A DNA stretch of 20,343 nucleotides, taken from the NCBI GenBank assembly GCA_002887195.1, contig PJAB01000812.1, positions 1 through 20,343 on the forward strand. Direction: 5' to 3'. A program made the position numbers and the translations under genes. The notes under the pieces are model-generated. The model was given only the letters and a program-made list of their open reading frames with translations, ran no database searches and was not told where the DNA came from. Below, piece by piece: positions 8,903 through 16,975 of this stretch (positions are counted from its first letter, which is position 1; every line of letters starts with the position of its first letter). This DNA comes from Chrysochromulina parva (lineage: Eukaryota > Haptophyta > Prymnesiales > Chrysochromulinaceae).

Positions 8903-9066
8903 CTGCAGATTTTGACGCTAACAGTGCTTTCGGACATCACCAAACTCCAGATTATGAGAACACCACGCACAAGGGAGAGAGAAGGGAGGGATAGCGAAAT
9001 CCCCAAGAATTTGCTTTGGTTAAATTTCGTCATTTTTGGACCCCGTCTCGAACATAGGAACTCATC
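8903..9066. promoter_or_regulatory. Compact divergent promoter
   Basis: Only 164 bp separate the start codons of the small plastid-protein gene (-) and the lipase gene (+), so both promoters must share or overlap this stretch. It is more A/T-rich than the coding DNA. It holds a 6-bp inverted repeat, cgaaat at 8995-9000 and atttcg at 9024-9029. Part of it could instead be an extra 5' exon and intron of the minus-strand gene. Confidence 0.5.
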
Positions 9067-10977
9067 ATGGGGACCTTGACCGTCATCAGCGCCTTGGGGA
9101 TCATATTAGCGTGTCGGCTCTTCGGCACGCACAAGGTCTTGCGCTGGCCAATCTTCCTCATCCTTGGAGCTGTCATCGCCCTCGAGCTCGCCTTGTACGT
9201 GCTTGTGCGCCTCGCCATCCGGTTCATTGCGGCATTCTCCTTTCGTGAGCGCCGGCGCGATGCCACCCTCGAGGAGGCCAGCACATATTCCGAGTGGCTG
9301 GCGCTTGCCGAGCTGGCCGACGCCGAGGAGGGCCGCGATGCTTGGCGCGATTTATCAAGCTCCAAGGATTACGATTGGCGGCACGTGCAGGTGTCGACGC
9401 AGAGGCTGCGAGCGGCACGCGAGGCCGGCGACATCACCGCGCTCATGCAGCAACTGCTGCCGCTGCTCAAGCACAACGCGTTTGGCGAGCTTGAATACTC
9501 CCTTTACACTCGGGCGCGCGCCGGCACGAAGCGGCTGATCGAGGCGTACCGTGACGAGCTGTGCGAGTCGCTGCGAGCACTGGCCATCGCGGCCACGGCT
9601 GACGGCTCAGGCGTGACGCGCGCGGCGCTACGCGAGTTCAGCTTGGCGGCGCGCGCCTCCTTCGGCGGCGCGGCGCTCATGCTCTCGGGCGGCGCCCTCT
9701 TTGGCGTCTTCCACTTTGGCGTTGTCAAGGCGCTCGTCGATGAGCGCTTGCTGCCGACCGTGGTCTGCGGCGCATCGGCAGGGGCCGTCGTGGCGTCGAT
9801 CGTGTGCTCGCGCAGCGACGACGAGCTGCGCCACCTCATGCATGACAAGAGCGATCTCTACCGTGAGATGGGCTCGCATGGGCCCTTTTTCGGCACGACG
9901 CTCTGGAAGATTCAGCGCGTCCTGACCCGCGGGCGCATCTACGACTTTGCTCTTTGGCACAAGCACATGAAGTGGTTCTCTCTAGGGCTCACGTTCAAAG
10001 AGGCCTTTGAGAAGACGGGCCGCGTGCTAAACATCACGTGCACGCCAGTGCGCTCGCGCGGGCGGCGCGCGGCGCCGTTGCTGCTCAACCACCTCACGGC
10101 GCCGCACGTTGACATCGCCTCGGCCGTGTGCGCCTCCGCCTGTGTCCCCTTGCTCATCGAGCCCGTGGTGCTGCTCGAAAAGAGCCCGATCGACGGCAAG
10201 CTGCGCAAGTACGCCTCTCCGGACGATGACGACGACTGTATTTGCTACCGCGATGGGTCGTACGAGTCCGACGTGCCGATCGGGGGCATCTCGGCCACCT
10301 TTGGCACCACGTTCACCATCGTGTCGCAAGTGAACCCCCACGTCGTCCCTTTCTATGCGCACCTACAGGGGCGCCCCGGCCGCCCCTCTGGTGGGCGCGA
10401 CCACACGGGCGCGTGGCGCGGCGGCTTCCTGCTGTGCGCACTCGAGGTGGCGCTCAAGAATGAGTTGCGCTCGGCCATGCGGACTATGCAGCAGCTGGGA
10501 CTCTTAGTAGACCTCTTCGGCGTGGACTGGTCACACTTGTGGCTGCAGAGCCAGGATGGGTCGGTCGTGCTGACGCCCGACCTCAAGCTGAGCCACTTCA
10601 CGGATCGCCACCTCCTCTCCAATGTCGCGTCGCTCGAGGATCTGAACGCCAAGATGCGCGGCATGGAGCGTGCCACCTGGGAGGGCATGGGCCTCATCCG
10701 GACTCGCATGGACGTGGACGCGGCACTCTCTGCGCTCGAGGGTGTTGCGGTGGACGTGCCGGTCTCGCGCGTACCCTCCGCTACGGGCCCAAGCAGACAG
10801 GATGTCAACAGGGTGTTGCATGCCTATCCTGCTGCCGCTGCATCAGGATGCAACAGGATGTTGCATGCCTATCCTGTTGCGGCGGAGCAGCCACAAGCCG
10901 ATGAGCCGCCGGCGCCGGAGCAGCAGCTCAAGCGGCGAGCAACAGCCTCGCCGGCGAGAACATGTGCGCGCCATTGA
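9067..10977 (+). CDS. SDP1-type triacylglycerol lipase (DUF3336 + patatin)
   Basis: It matches the plant SDP1 and yeast Tgl3/4/5 oil-body lipases, which release fatty acids from triacylglycerol. Two hydrophobic segments lie at about 4-18 and 28-56. A DUF3336-type region with STYSEWLALAELAD (72-85) follows, then the patatin domain from about 200. The oxyanion-type motif is SGGALFGVFHFGVVKAL (207-223). The nucleophile is S237 in GASAG, and its partner aspartate is D396 in YRDGS followed by DVP. FTIVSQVNPH (416-425) is also typical of the family. Both catalytic residues are present, so activity is likely. The last 60 residues are low in complexity and contain a 15-residue duplication. The N-terminal hydrophobic part probably anchors the enzyme to ER or lipid droplets. 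The start at 9067 keeps that anchor and lies 164 bp from the divergent gene. Confidence 0.92.
   Translation: MGTLTVISALGIILACRLFGTHKVLRWPIFLILGAVIALELALYVLVRLAIRFIAAFSFRERRRDATLEEASTYSEWLALAELADAEEGRDAWRDLSSSKDYDWRHVQVSTQRLRAAREAGDITALMQQLLPLLKHNAFGELEYSLYTRARAGTKRLIEAYRDELCESLRALAIAATADGSGVTRAALREFSLAARASFGGAALMLSGGALFGVFHFGVVKALVDERLLPTVVCGASAGAVVASIVCSRSDDELRHLMHDKSDLYREMGSHGPFFGTTLWKIQRVLTRGRIYDFALWHKHMKWFSLGLTFKEAFEKTGRVLNITCTPVRSRGRRAAPLLLNHLTAPHVDIASAVCASACVPLLIEPVVLLEKSPIDGKLRKYASPDDDDDCICYRDGSYESDVPIGGISATFGTTFTIVSQVNPHVVPFYAHLQGRPGRPSGGRDHTGAWRGGFLLCALEVALKNELRSAMRTMQQLGLLVDLFGVDWSHLWLQSQDGSVVLTPDLKLSHFTDRHLLSNVASLEDLNAKMRGMERATWEGMGLIRTRMDVDAALSALEGVAVDVPVSRVPSATGPSRQDVNRVLHAYPAAAASGCNRMLHAYPVAAEQPQADEPPAPEQQLKRRATASPARTCARH
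10806..10880 (+). repeat. 45-nt-spaced direct repeat with hairpin in the lipase tail
   Basis: A 30-nt sequence at 10806-10835 recurs at 10851-10880 with 28 of 30 bases identical. The offset of 45 nt keeps the frame and duplicates an NRxLHAYP peptide. The second copy also contains a perfect 10-bp inverted repeat (gcaacaggat at 10850-10859, atcctgttgc at 10871-10880) around an 11-nt loop. Confidence 0.9.
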
Positions 10978-11097
10978 TGAGATGAGTTCAGTCCTTCACA
11001 CGCTTCAGGGACACTCTGAATACTGTCAGAGGGACTGATACTCCATTCTGCGACATACGTTGTGGATTCGGATGTAGAGCGTGTTGGCAATCTGTTG

Positions 11098-11150
11098 CGC
11101 GTGCGCGGGTGCGTGTGCGTGAGTGTGACGTGCGAGTGTGCATGCATCAG
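11098..11150 (+). repeat. Alternating GT/GC-rich tract
   Basis: A purine-pyrimidine alternating stretch made of gtgcg, gtgtg and tgcatgc words lies in the 208-bp gap between the lipase and the next gene. Such tracts can adopt Z-form DNA. No function can be shown from sequence. Confidence 0.5.
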
Positions 11151-11185
11151 CTCGAAAGACGCCCAGAACAACGCGCCGCATTTAA

Positions 11186-12191
11186 ATGGCTCGTGTTCCG
11201 TCGGCTATGGTTCCGTTGCCGCCCGCAGAGAGGTCGTGCCTCAAGCGGAGCAGCACGTACGCGTGCTCGCCGGTCGGCAAGGCGCGCCGCGTCACCATCA
11301 ACGCCGACGCCAATAAGACCAGGCTTGTGCCGTACTACGGCCGACCTGCGCAGTCACCTGAACTCGCCAAGAAGTGCTTCTACACCCAGGATGATTGTGC
11401 GCGCCCCGCCGCCTCTCGAATCATTTGTGTGCTGCCAGCATTCTAATCGTGCGTCTGCATTCATGCCGCCCCCGCTCGCAGTCGACGAGTTTGAGGCCGA
11501 TGCTAATCGCAAGCCGAGAAAGCGCCCGGTGGGCAGCAAGCGGCGAAAGCCGACACCAAGCAAGTCCGGGTCCATGGCGCTGGATGAGGGGGATATTGAT
11601 GGCGATATGGACGAAAATGTGAACTTCGTCAGCTATGATTACTTTTCGGATGAGGACGAGAATGCACCCGTGCAGCAGCGCTCGATGGAGCCATCGCCCC
11701 TCAAGGCTCCCGTGGCCACCGGCGTGGCCGGAGCGTGGAGTGTTGCGCCCTTCGACGGTACCGACCCGCTGGCCGCGCTCACTGCCGCCGCTGCTGCCGC
11801 CGCACGCTCTTCAGGCCTCTCGCTGCGCGAGGCAGCTGTGATGCATCCCAAGCCAACCGTGCAACTGGCGGCCAGAGCTCTATCCGCGCCTCCCGGTCCG
11901 TCGTTCTTCACGGGGGCGCCTCCGCCACACTTCATGGCAGCCTTGCGCGCGGAGGCGGTCGCTGCCTTCGCCGCGCCGCCGCCGCCGCCACCACTGCCGC
12001 CGCCGCCACCACTGCCGCCGTCTCTGAGTGACGTCGAGCCGACGTTAAGCAGTACGCTGCCAGAGCGCTCGCGTCACCTCGCGCGCCTCGACTCGGAAAT
12101 CGGCGGCATGAGCGTGCAACAGCTCAAGGAGAAGATTCGGTCGGTGGCGGCCACGCGGCGCGAGCGGCTGCACGGCGTGACGCAGGCGTGA
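11186..12191 (+). CDS. Proline-rich, putative nuclear protein of unknown function, two exons
   Basis: Exon 1 is 11186-11396 and exon 2 is 11482-12191, joined in phase 1. The product has 306 residues. The splice joins FYTQDD to FDEFEADANRK, restoring a smooth acidic segment. Without splicing, the exon 1 frame stops at 11446 and the exon 2 frame continues upstream as Arg-rich nonsense. Exon 1 contains SCLKRSS (17-23) and KARRVTINAD (32-41), a short pattern that resembles CDK/PP1-regulated proteins only loosely. Residues 80-93 hold two clusters of Lys/Arg (RKPRKR, KRRK) that fit a bipartite nuclear localisation signal. Later parts are an acidic YDYFSDEDE stretch, an Ala-rich segment, a run of prolines (about 12 of 15 residues) and a C-terminal helix with EIGGMSVQQLKEKIRS. 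No enzymatic domain is seen. Met8 (11207) is an alternative start. Confidence 0.68.
11397..11481 (+). other. Predicted 85-bp spliceosomal intron
   Basis: The intron starts GTGCGCGCC at 11397 and ends CTCGCAG at 11481. It contains an in-frame stop for exon 1 (TAA, 11444-11446). Its removal creates a TTC codon across the junction and connects two frames that both look coding. The first six bases match the intron at 8304-8395. Confidence 0.75.
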
Positions 12192-12330
12192 TCGCACGCT
12201 GAGTGAGACATGTTATCGGCGCCGGTTTGATTCAATGGTGCGCGTGTGAGGTTTGGATGGGAACCGAGGGAGGGGGTAAATCCGTGATTACGTGCCTGAA
12301 CATAAGCCCTTCATGAACTTTCACGTTCTT

Positions 12331-12373
12331 CACACCCCAGACAAATTCCTCACACCCTGTGTGACAAATTCCT
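12331..12373 (+). repeat. Imperfect tandem repeat just upstream of the phytyl ester synthase start
   Basis: Units at 12331-12350 and 12351-12373 share a cacaccc start and a gacaaattcct end. They lie 12-55 bp before the ATG at 12386. This may be part of the 5' leader or core promoter, or simply a slippage duplication. Confidence 0.7.
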
Positions 12374-12385
12374 GGAACTGTCTCG

Positions 12386-14446
12386 ATGCTGACGGCTGCG
12401 CTTCACGGCATTCCATTCTTCGACGGCACGCACCCTGCGTGCGCACACCTCTCCCATCGTTGCGTGCGCACACCTCCCGTCGTTGCCGCCGCACCGGTCT
12501 CGAGCTTCTCCTTCGATCGCCTCACGCCGAAGCGCAACAACCTGCCAATTCTGCTCTTCTTGCCAGGCATCGATGGCTCAGGCAGGGCGGGCCTCACACA
12601 ATGGCCGCGCCTGTCAAGCACATTCGAGGTGCATGCGCTGAAAATGACGCCCGATGACCAGACGACTTTCGAAGATCTCATCGAGGGATGCCGGGCTTTT
12701 CTGAGCGAGACGTCTGCATGCCGAGGCAGTTTGCTGGTTGGTGAATCCACTGGTGCCGTGCTTGCTCTGGGCGTTGCATTGAGGACGTCGCACGTGGACG
12801 GTTTGTGCCTCGTGAATCCGGCGACTAGCTATTCTGGCAGCCCGCTGTCCGCGATCGCGCCGCTGCTCCCACGGCTGCCGCGCTCCTTCTACCGCGCCGC
12901 GCCGTTGGTGATCACTCCGCTGTTCGGAAAGCCAGACTGGATTCGCACGATCATCGATTCGCCAGCGCCGCCGCTTGTGCCCAGGCCGGCCGACTTGCTC
13001 GCCGCTAGCGAGGCGCTCGCGGATGTTCTCACGCCCGAGGCCTTGGCGTGGCGCCTCGAGGCCCATCTGGAGGAGGGCTCACGCAAGGTCAACGCGTGGC
13101 TCACTGCATCGCCCTCGTGGTCGAGCACCGTGCCCGCCACTGCGACGCTGCTCGTCGCGGGCGGGCGCGACCTCATCCTCCCGTCGGTCGCGGAGACGCT
13201 CCGTCTGCAGCAGCGCCTTCCGGGCAGCGTGCGCAAGGTGCTGCCACAGGCAGGCCACGCGTGCTTAGATGACGGGCGCAATCTCAACCTGAGACTCGAG
13301 CTGGCACTGAGCGGAGTGCTCGCCAAGGTGGAGGCAGCTCACAAGGTCAGGCAGCGAGCGGCGAGCGAGGCGGCCGCGCGTCTGGCTGCGGACAAGGTGG
13401 CGGCGGCAGCGGCCGGCTCTGTGCAGTCATGGTATGACCAAGGACTGCGTCTCAACGGCAAGATGGCAGCGACGACGCGCGTCGGTTTGAGCGACGCGGC
13501 CGAGTCAGAGCAGCAGCTCGAGCAGCAGCCGGACTTGGACCCCGCACCCAACTCGCTCTTTGAGACATGGCTCCAGTCGATGCGCCGCCTCTTCTCACCA
13601 CTCTTCTTCACGGTCGTGGGGGACACTGGCCTTCTTGGGGAGCGTCTCGAGCCTGGAGTGCAAGGCTTGCAGCTCCCGACTGACGGTCGCCCAGTTCTCT
13701 TCGTGGGCAACCACCAGCTGTACGGCTTCGACGGGCCGCTCCTCGTCGAGGAGCTGCTGCGCGAGCGTGGGCGCCGGCTGCGTCCGATGGTCTTCCCACC
13801 ACTCCTTGCCAAGGAATCTCCCCTCGCGCCCTTTCCGTACCCGCTGCCCGGCACGGCTGAGACTTTTGAGCGCTTCGGTGCGACACCCGTGAGCGCGCGC
13901 AGCCTGCTGGGCGCGCTACAAAGGGGGGAGAGCGTGCTCCTCTTCCCGGGCGGCGCGCGCGAGGTCTTCAAGCGTAAGGGTGAGGAGTACGCGCTCTTCT
14001 GGGGGGATGAACCGGACATCGTCCGCCTCGCCGCGCGGGTGAACGCGACCATCGTGCCGTTCTCTGGCCTCGGCGGTGATGAGTCGTTTACGATGGCGCT
14101 CGACTCCGAGGAACTGCTTGCAATGCCGGCCGTGGGCGACTTTTTCAAGCAACGCATCGAGGCGCTGCCCTCGCTCGTTCCGGGCGACATTTTCGTGCCG
14201 CCATTCGGATACATCTCCCCTGCACGGCACTACTTCCTCTTCGGACGGCCGATCGACTTGCGAGGTGTAGACCCGAACGATCGCGAGACGTGCGCGCGCG
14301 TGTACGCGGAGGTGCGCGGTGCGGTCGAAGGGGGGATCACGCGGCTGCAGCTTGAAGTGCGGGCGAATGATCCATACCGGGAGCTTGTGCCGCGCACGGC
14401 GTGGGAAGCCATGTTCGACGCCCAGGCGCCTGGACCTGCGCTCTGA
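12386..14446 (+). CDS. Phytyl ester synthase-like esterase/acyltransferase (PES family)
   Basis: A two-domain protein matching plant PES1/PES2, which use fatty acids from membrane lipids to esterify phytol from chlorophyll breakdown and also make triacylglycerol, in plastoglobules. An alpha/beta-hydrolase domain covers about 50-315: LPGIDGSG (59-66), the nucleophile S121 in GESTG, the likely acid D262 in GGRD and H291 in AGHA. An LPLAT-type acyltransferase domain covers about 435-655: NHQLYGFD (442-449, the NHx4D-type motif with one extra residue), VFPPLL, then FPGGAREVFKRKGEEYALFW (520-539), a hallmark of the family. All expected catalytic residues are present. An Ala/Lys-rich, probably helical linker lies at about 315-345. 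The first 45 residues have few acidic residues and may hold a plastid signal, but a frame-shifting duplication there makes the N-terminus uncertain. It may be extended upstream. Confidence 0.92.
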   Translation: MLTAALHGIPFFDGTHPACAHLSHRCVRTPPVVAAAPVSSFSFDRLTPKRNNLPILLFLPGIDGSGRAGLTQWPRLSSTFEVHALKMTPDDQTTFEDLIEGCRAFLSETSACRGSLLVGESTGAVLALGVALRTSHVDGLCLVNPATSYSGSPLSAIAPLLPRLPRSFYRAAPLVITPLFGKPDWIRTIIDSPAPPLVPRPADLLAASEALADVLTPEALAWRLEAHLEEGSRKVNAWLTASPSWSSTVPATATLLVAGGRDLILPSVAETLRLQQRLPGSVRKVLPQAGHACLDDGRNLNLRLELALSGVLAKVEAAHKVRQRAASEAAARLAADKVAAAAAGSVQSWYDQGLRLNGKMAATTRVGLSDAAESEQQLEQQPDLDPAPNSLFETWLQSMRRLFSPLFFTVVGDTGLLGERLEPGVQGLQLPTDGRPVLFVGNHQLYGFDGPLLVEELLRERGRRLRPMVFPPLLAKESPLAPFPYPLPGTAETFERFGATPVSARSLLGALQRGESVLLFPGGAREVFKRKGEEYALFWGDEPDIVRLAARVNATIVPFSGLGGDESFTMALDSEELLAMPAVGDFFKQRIEALPSLVPGDIFVPPFGYISPARHYFLFGRPIDLRGVDPNDRETCARVYAEVRGAVEGGITRLQLEVRANDPYRELVPRTAWEAMFDAQAPGPAL
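12436..12483 (+). repeat. Out-of-frame tandem duplication in the N-terminal coding part
   Basis: A 25-nt unit (12436-12460) beginning tgcgtgcgcacacctc is followed by a 23-nt copy (12461-12483). The unit length is not a multiple of three, so the two copies are read in different frames, as CAHLSHR and CVRTPPVV. It lies upstream of the conserved hydrolase domain. Confidence 0.85.
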
Positions 14447-14968
14447 GGCAGCGCCGGCATCGGTCTGTTGTCTGATCAAGGATCATCCCCGCACTGATTA
14501 TCATTTCATGTGCGTGCACTGAGGCTCGCCATACGTAAGGTAAGGGACCACCGCTAATCCGACGATCCGCGCCCGCGCAGCGCCGCCGCCCGGCAGCCGC
14601 GACCCCGCCCCGGCCCCCGCCGCGCGGAGGCCGGAGCGGCTCCGCGGCGCGCGGCGCGCCGAACGTGCATGTTTGATGTTACGCAGTACGTCGACGCAGT
14701 ACGCTGCCGTCACCGCCGCGTGGTGTTTGTAGTTTTACTTCCTTGCTTGCACTTCGACCGTGGCTAGGCCCTTCGCACGCCAGATGCACAAGCAGAACTC
14801 TGAACTGAAGCGCTCACAAAAGTAACCAACAGGGGCCGACACACTTCTAGTGACTTCTCGAGCTGCTGAGCGGGATCGTCTTTCATTGGATGCAACTCTG
14901 CGACCCGCGCGCCGCGCGCCGCCCACCGTATCTCTCTTGTAGGTTTCTCCACTCTCGCGGCTGCTCGG
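14447..14968. other. Convergent intergenic region with a very GC-rich core
   Basis: This 522-bp stretch contains the 3' ends of the phytyl ester synthase gene (+) and the ATM1 gene (-). Positions 14570-14660 are almost pure G/C and include a 13-nt near-palindrome cggagcggctccg. On the minus strand, downstream of ATM1, a short open stretch reading LHPMKDDPAQQLEKSLEV (about 14890-14837) could be an extra 3' exon. This is weak. No RNA gene was recognised. Confidence 0.35.
14681..14703 (+). repeat. Short direct repeat acgcagtacg
   Basis: The 10-mer acgcagtacg occurs at 14681-14690 and again at 14694-14703 with a 3-nt spacer. It lies in the convergent intergenic region. No known function. Confidence 0.8.
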
Positions 14969-16975
14969 TCACTCGCGGGCGGATGTGCATCGTGGGTTGC
15001 CCACCTGCTCATCCTCGCCCCTGTCCTGCATCGCCCACAGCCTTGCATACTCGCCGCTTTCGGCGAGCAGCTCAGAATGCGTGCCGCGCTCGACGACCAT
15101 GCCGTCACGTACGACTAGGATGCAGTCGGCGTCCACGACAGTCGAGAGCCGATGGGCGATCATGATGCACGTCTGACGCCGACCCGGCCGGCGCGAGAGT
15201 GCCTTGAGCTGCGAGAAGATGTAGCTCTCTGTGACGGTGTCGACCGACGAAGTCGCCTCATCACAGAGCAGGATGGGGGCATCCCGGAGGAGCGCGCGCC
15301 CGATAGCGATGCGCTGCTTCTCGCCACCGGACAGCTTGAGACCGCGCTCGCCCACGACCGTCTGGTAGCCATGCGGCATGCGCAGGATGGCCTCGTGCAG
15401 CTGCGCCTGCTGGGACGCTCGGATCACCTCCTCGTTTGACGCATCGAGCCGGCCGTAGCGCAGGTTGTACTCGATCGTGTCGTTGAAGAGCACCACGTCC
15501 TGCGGAACCACGCCGATGTGCCGTCGAAGCGAATCTAGATCGAGATCACGCAGATCCTGCCCGTCTACGAGCACCCGCCCCGCGTGCGGGTCGTAGAAGC
15601 GGTAGAGCAATCGTAGAATGGAGGTCTTGCCAGAACCGGATCCGCCCACAATGGCTACCGTCTGGCCGGGCGCCACCTCGAACGAGATGCCGCGCAGCAG
15701 CGGCGCGCCGTCTTGCAGCCGCCCGTACCCGAAGTGCACGTTCTCAAACGCTAGGTGACCGCCACGCGGCAGCACGAGCGGCGGCGCATCCTCGCGCGAG
15801 CGGATCTTAGGAGCTTGCAACAGGAGCTCCTGCAGCGCCTGCATGTCGGTCGCGGCCTGCCGTACGCTGGTGTACAGCGTGCCCAGGATCTGCAGCGGCA
15901 CCGTCAGCTGGAAGATGAGCCCCTGAACCATCACGAGGTCTCCCACGCTCATGCGGCCCGCCGCACATTCCTGCGCTGCGAGCATCATCGAGAGGCCGAG
16001 CCCCGCCGAGAAGATGGCCGCTTGCCCAAAGTTGAGGCCCGCAAGGGTCACCTGCGTCGTGATCGCCGCCTGCTCGTACTTGGAAAGTGCCGCGTCGTAC
16101 CGGCGCGCCTCGTGCGCCGTTGCATCAAAATACTTCACTGTTTCATAATTGAGCATCGAGTCTGTAAAGTGCTGCATCGCCTCGGAGTCTGCGGCATTCT
16201 GCGCCTTGCGCACCTTGGTCCGCGCTCTCGTGACCGCAAAGGTAAAGGCCGAGTAGGCCGTGAGCGTCACGAGTGTGATGACGCTAAACGAGGGGCCGCA
16301 TTTGATGGCCAGCAGCGCCGAGACCGCAGTTACCTCGAATGCCAGGGGCAACACCTGCAGCACCGTGGTCGAAAGCAGCGTCCCGAGGGCGCGTGTGCCG
16401 CGCTCGACAGTACGAGTGAGCGCGCCCGTGCGCCGCGAAAGGTGGAAGCCGAGCTCGAGCGCGTGCAGGTGCGTGAACGTTGAGCGCGCCATGCGGCGCA
16501 GCGAACCCTCGGTCACGCTGGCGAAAAGAGCATTCCGCAGCTGGCCTACGCCTTCTGCAGTGGCGCGAGTGGCACCGTACAGGAGCAGTAGCGTCGCTGG
16601 CGTGAGCGCCATGGCCAACTGCGGGTCGGACAGCCCATCGACCGCGTGCTTGAATAGAAAGGGGACCTGGATGGCGATGAGCTTGGAGCCGATCATCAGA
16701 GCAAACGTGGCGCCGACACGCAAGCGCAGTGCAGGGTCAGCCTGTTCCCACAAAAAGGTCCATGCCCAACGGACGGAAGCGAGGCCATGCTCAAGCTCAG
16801 AGGAGGAGGATGTTGGCATCGATGCGTTTGATTTCGAAGGAGCTGGTGCGGCGGAGACAGAACGGATTGCTAGTGGTGCTGGCACCCGTATCCTCGATAT
16901 GCAGTTCACGCGTAAACCACGAACTGTCAGACATGCGCGGCTGATGATCATGGATTCAACACCCCACGACAGCAA
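14969..16975 (-). CDS. ATM1: Mitochondrial half ABC transporter, ATM1/ABCB7 type
   Basis: ATM1 proteins sit in the inner mitochondrial membrane as dimers and export a glutathione-linked sulphur compound needed for cytosolic Fe-S cluster assembly. The membrane domain covers about residues 85-385 and carries family-typical motifs: FHLSRRTGALTRTVERGTRA (177-196) and NYETVKYF (276-283). The ATPase domain covers about 405-650: Walker A GGSGSGKT (444-451), Q-loop Q492, signature LSGGEKQ (548-554), Walker B ILLCDE (568-573) and switch H608. All are intact. Residues 9-45 are rich in Arg, Ser and Ala without acidic residues, a good mitochondrial presequence. Met9 (16951) is therefore the more likely start. 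The C-terminal tail after residue 650 is not conserved. An alternative splice at the GTGGGC after DEQ (about 15003) cannot be excluded. Confidence 0.92.
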   Translation of the reverse strand: MLSWGVESMIISRACLTVRGLRVNCISRIRVPAPLAIRSVSAAPAPSKSNASMPTSSSSELEHGLASVRWAWTFLWEQADPALRLRVGATFALMIGSKLIAIQVPFLFKHAVDGLSDPQLAMALTPATLLLLYGATRATAEGVGQLRNALFASVTEGSLRRMARSTFTHLHALELGFHLSRRTGALTRTVERGTRALGTLLSTTVLQVLPLAFEVTAVSALLAIKCGPSFSVITLVTLTAYSAFTFAVTRARTKVRKAQNAADSEAMQHFTDSMLNYETVKYFDATAHEARRYDAALSKYEQAAITTQVTLAGLNFGQAAIFSAGLGLSMMLAAQECAAGRMSVGDLVMVQGLIFQLTVPLQILGTLYTSVRQAATDMQALQELLLQAPKIRSREDAPPLVLPRGGHLAFENVHFGYGRLQDGAPLLRGISFEVAPGQTVAIVGGSGSGKTSILRLLYRFYDPHAGRVLVDGQDLRDLDLDSLRRHIGVVPQDVVLFNDTIEYNLRYGRLDASNEEVIRASQQAQLHEAILRMPHGYQTVVGERGLKLSGGEKQRIAIGRALLRDAPILLCDEATSSVDTVTESYIFSQLKALSRRPGRRQTCIMIAHRLSTVVDADCILVVRDGMVVERGTHSELLAESGEYARLWAMQDRGEDEQVGNPRCTSARE

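Noticed and set aside
11109..11480. Start of the proline-rich gene at 11109 without splicing
   Set aside because: The first ~124 residues are Arg-rich nonsense. The alternative frame from 11186 plus an intron gives a coherent protein.
13339..14214. 291-codon minus-strand frame opposite the phytyl ester synthase
   Set aside because: It is a Ser/Arg/Pro-rich shadow of the conserved acyltransferase domain, with no recognisable motif.
14764..15108. Extra 3' exon for ATM1 (LHPMKDDPAQQLEKSLEV stretch)
   Set aside because: The putative splice sites (GTGGGC, acceptor GCAGAG) do not match the intron pattern seen elsewhere, and ATM1 tails are not conserved. It is kept only as a note.
15755..16483. 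242-codon plus-strand frame opposite ATM1
   Set aside because: It is Arg/His-rich, without domain features, and entirely antisense to a conserved ABC transporter.
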